DNA from: Protea cynaroides
Taxonomy: Eukaryota > Streptophyta > Magnoliopsida > Proteales > Proteaceae
DNA: 64,000 nucleotides
Direction of reading: 5' to 3'
NCBI GenBank assembly: GCA_028583415.1
Contig: CM053267.1
Location: forward strand, 49,466,414 to 49,530,413
Numbering within the stretch: position 1 is the first letter of the stretch; every line of letters begins with the position of its first letter. Below, one piece after another: positions 61,760 to 64,000 of the stretch. A model generated the notes under the pieces. That model was not told the origin of the DNA. It saw nothing but the letters and a program-made list of their open reading frames with translations, and made no database searches. The position numbers were made by a program, and so were the translations under genes.

Positions 61760-61935
61760 GAAACATCTGGATATTTGAATGGTTGTCCAAAATCTATATA
61801 TAGACGGAGGGGAGAGTTGATGATATCTGTTGTGCTGTGGATCTTCAAATTAACTTCAAATTGAGGATCGAGGAAACGTTAATGTTTAGATGACAATAAT
61901 GATGACGAAGCAAACAACTCAAAAAATACAGTGAT
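61760..61935. repeat. Dispersed repeat R, copy 3, cut by a copia LTR
   Basis: Carries aacatctggatatttga, gtggatcttcaaa, gaggaaacgttaatg and aaatacagtgat, in the order of copies 1 and 2. It stops exactly where the copia LTR begins (61936), so the retrotransposon inserted into this repeat. Confidence 0.75.
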
Positions 61936-62260
61936 TGTTGGGTTGTGTCTTGTATTCTATGGGATCCACACTGTTACTAGATTGTACTTGTATTAGGGTC
62001 TACTACATGTACGGGGTAAATCTATAATTATATGGGGATTAGGGATTCCTATATATATTGTCTTTGTGGAAAAACCCTAGGTAAGGTTGGGTAATAGTTG
62101 TAAGGCTGATAGAGGAGAACACTCTATCAGGTGGTGAGTTGTAGAGGATTCTTGGCAATAACGAATTCTCTTTTTCTCCGTGGACGTAAGCATCCCAAAA
62201 TGGGGTATTGAACCATGTTAATCTGTGTTTTTCTTTCTGTTTGCGTCTCTGATCCTAACA
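61936..62260 (+). repeat. 5' LTR of the copia element (325 bp)
   Basis: Starts TGTTGGG, ends CCTAACA, and is followed after two bases by the primer-binding site. The preceding bases gtgat would be the left target duplication. The right one is not in the window. Confidence 0.8.
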
Positions 62261-62262
62261 AG

Positions 62263-62273
62263 TGGTATCAGAG
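62263..62273 (+). promoter_or_regulatory. Primer-binding site (initiator tRNA-Met)
   Basis: TGGTATCAGAG is the standard complement to the 3' end of plant initiator tRNA-Met used by copia elements. Confidence 0.9.
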
Positions 62274-62607
62274 TTAGGTTAGTTGATTTTTTATTGTATT
62301 GACTTGATTGAATGATGGAGACAAATACATGTAGAATGATCAGTTTGAATGGTTCTGACTATCATAAGTAGAAAGGAAAGATGAAAGATCTCTTATATGT
62401 GAAGAGTTGGAATTTACCCGTGTTTTCTCAAACGAAACCCGATTCTAAGTTTGATGAGGAATGAGAATTTGAGCATGAACAAGTTTTTAGCTACATTAGG
62501 CAATGGGTGATGATAATGTCCTTAACTACATTAGTGATGAGACAAATACAAAGACCTTATAATATAAACTTGAATCTTTATATGCCAAGAAGACTGATAA
62601 TCAGAAG

Positions 62608-63714
62608 TTGTTCTTGATCAAGAAATTGATGAGTTTGAAGTACAAGGAAAAGTGTACTATCACCGATCACTTAAGTGAATTTCAAGGTGTTCTTCAACAG
62701 TTGTCGGCCATGGGTATAAAGTTTGATGATGAGATTCAAGCTCTCTGGTTGCTAGGTACTTTGCCGGATTCTTGGGAGACATTTAGGATGTCACTTTGTA
62801 ATTCGGCCCTAGATGGTGTTGTGACAATGAAGATGGCTAAAAATAGTGTCATGAATGAAGAGATGAGAAGAAAGTCTCAATGTTCATCGTCAGAATTTGA
62901 GGTTTTATATATCGAGAATAAAAGGATAAATAAAAACAAGGGACCAAGGGGTAGAGATAAAAGCCGTAGCAAGTCAAGAGGAAGATATGAAGATAAAAAG
63001 TGTCATTATTGTGACAAGTTAGGGCATATCAAGAAGAGTTGTTTCCAATATAAAAGAGATAAGAAGAATAAAAATTTGAAGGAAAGCAAGAACAATCATG
63101 AGAATAGTGATCGTGTTGCTTCTGTTTCTTCTAATGATCTTGTCATTGTTTGTGATGAAAATTTTATCAACTTAGCATGCCATGAGACAAGTTGGATTGT
63201 TGACAGTGGAGCTTCGCATCATGTTACTTCAAGGAAGGAGTTCTTTACTTCTTACATATCTGATGATTTTGGTATCTTGAAGATGGATAATATTGGCTTG
63301 TCAAAGGTTGTTGGTTTTGGAGACGTTTGTTTGATAACTAATAATGGAACAACCTTGTTATTAAAAGATGTGAGACATACTCTTGATGTTCGACTAAACT
63401 TGATATCAGCGGGGAAGCTTGATGATGATGGTTATATCAACACTTTTGGTAATGGAAAATGGAAGCTCAGTAAAGGTTCCATAATTGTAGCTCACGATAA
63501 GAAGTATTCCAGCTTGTATGTGATGAAAGTTAAACTTTCTAAAGATGCAATTACTGTGGTGGAAGAAGATCATGTCACCGAGTTATGGTACAAGAGGCTT
63601 AGTCACATAAGTGAGAAAAGGCTTAATCTTTTGACCAAGAAAAATTTATTTTGTGGATTAAAGAATGCGAAGTTGAAAAGGTGTTCTCATTGTTTGGCTG
63701 GGAAACAACATTGA
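62608..63714 (+). CDS. Copia gag-protease-integrase open frame, truncated
   Basis: 368 aa remain open. Residues 1-90 are gag (LSEFQGVLQQLSAMGIKFDD, LWLLGTLPDSWETFR). About residues 131-146 hold a CCHC zinc knuckle (CHYCDKLGHIKKSC). The protease active site is DSGASHHVTS near residue 198. Residues about 325-368 are the integrase zinc finger (LWYKRLSHISEKRL, then CSHCLAGKQH). The first His of the HHCC finger (usually LWH) is Tyr. The frame ends where Arg should follow KQH. It is the remnant of a longer polyprotein; the true start lies upstream at about 62313, beyond stops. Confidence 0.85.
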   Translation: MFLIKKLMSLKYKEKCTITDHLSEFQGVLQQLSAMGIKFDDEIQALWLLGTLPDSWETFRMSLCNSALDGVVTMKMAKNSVMNEEMRRKSQCSSSEFEVLYIENKRINKNKGPRGRDKSRSKSRGRYEDKKCHYCDKLGHIKKSCFQYKRDKKNKNLKESKNNHENSDRVASVSSNDLVIVCDENFINLACHETSWIVDSGASHHVTSRKEFFTSYISDDFGILKMDNIGLSKVVGFGDVCLITNNGTTLLLKDVRHTLDVRLNLISAGKLDDDGYINTFGNGKWKLSKGSIIVAHDKKYSSLYVMKVKLSKDAITVVEEDHVTELWYKRLSHISEKRLNLLTKKNLFCGLKNAKLKRCSHCLAGKQH

Positions 63715-64000
63715 GTTTCTTTCAAAAGTCATCCCCTTCACGAAAATCAGATCTGTTAAAGTTGGTGCATTCTGATGTTTGTGGTCCCTTAAAGGTACGT
63801 TCTCATAAATAACTATCTATTTTGTGACTTTTATTGATGATCATTCTAGGAAACTCTGGATTTATACTTTAAAAACCAAAGATCAAGTACTTGGTGTGTT
63901 CAAAGAGTTTCATGCATTAGTAGAAAGACAAACTGAGAAAAAGTTGAAGTGTATTCGATAAGACTAAATGGGTTGATGCTATGGAAGATGAGATGAAATC

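Larger units (their letters stand above)
61936..64000 (+). mobile_element. Defective Ty1/copia retrotransposon, 5' part
   Basis: A 5' LTR and tRNA-Met primer-binding site are followed by gag-protease-integrase sequence, then a jump into reverse transcriptase at the window edge. The gag start (ATG near 62313, ISLNGSDYH) has two Trp codons turned to stops (near 62368 and 62462) and frame changes before 62608. After the open frame, integrase text continues in broken form (LVHSDVCGPLK, FIDDHSRKLW-like) to KCIR at about 63960. It then passes straight to KWVDAMEDEMK, which belongs near the start of the copia reverse transcriptase. The missing part of integrase shows an internal deletion. The 3' end and second LTR are outside the window. 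Confidence 0.85.

Overview
The window is plant nuclear DNA, most likely from a dicot. It has intron-rich genes with GT-AG splice sites, a plant TIR-domain immune gene (a class nearly absent from grasses), plant-type LINEs, LTR retrotransposons and MITEs, and AT-rich intergenic DNA. A basal eudicot is possible, but the species cannot be fixed from sequence alone. All calls come from reading the sequence; no database search was run.

Layout. At 1-1400 lies the 3' part of a decayed L1-type LINE. At 3.2-3.7 kb (- strand) is a TIR-domain exon with its catalytic Glu and a good splice donor, but no NB-ARC follows. Two terminal-inverted-repeat elements lie at 4.25-5.8 kb, one with a perfect 9-bp target duplication. 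From 25447 down to 7010 (- strand) a complete ten-exon gene can be assembled in frame: the RPAP1-family transcription factor MINIYO (IYO), 1665 aa. Its introns carry a SINE, a LINE fragment, microsatellites and a 1.7-kb TIR element holding a GH3 fragment and another host-gene piece. From 25.9 to 31.2 kb there is an RTE-type LINE split by a 702-bp solo LTR with a perfect TSD, a second gene-carrying TIR element with an ERF transcription-factor pseudogene between two (AT)n tracts, and a 0.9-kb solo LTR. From 31.2 to 35.7 kb no gene is visible.

The most interesting region is 35.7-55 kb. It is a tandem duplication of about 9 kb, each copy holding an ARGONAUTE2-type gene (+ strand) followed tail-to-tail by a LIN-like E3 ubiquitin ligase pseudogene (- strand). 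AGO copy A (1010 aa) has the expected D-E-D-D slicer residues. Copy B (963 aa) is fully open with the same three-exon structure, but its last catalytic Asp is Ser and its N-terminal RG-rich region is 45 residues shorter. The two LIN pseudogenes retain partly different parts of the ancestral gene. A hAT-type MITE with a perfect 8-bp TSD sits between the copies.

From 55 to 64 kb only repeats are visible: three diverged copies of an unidentified sequence, a decayed LINE on the - strand, and the 5' part (LTR, primer-binding site, gag-protease-integrase) of a defective Ty1/copia element that runs off the window.

Genes and roles. IYO supports RNA polymerase II elongation and the onset of cell differentiation. 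AGO2 proteins carry small RNAs in antiviral and stress silencing. TIR proteins are NAD-cleaving immune signalling enzymes. Nothing suggests that these unlinked functions form one pathway; the notable theme is a recently duplicated silencing gene with one copy apparently changed at the slicer site.
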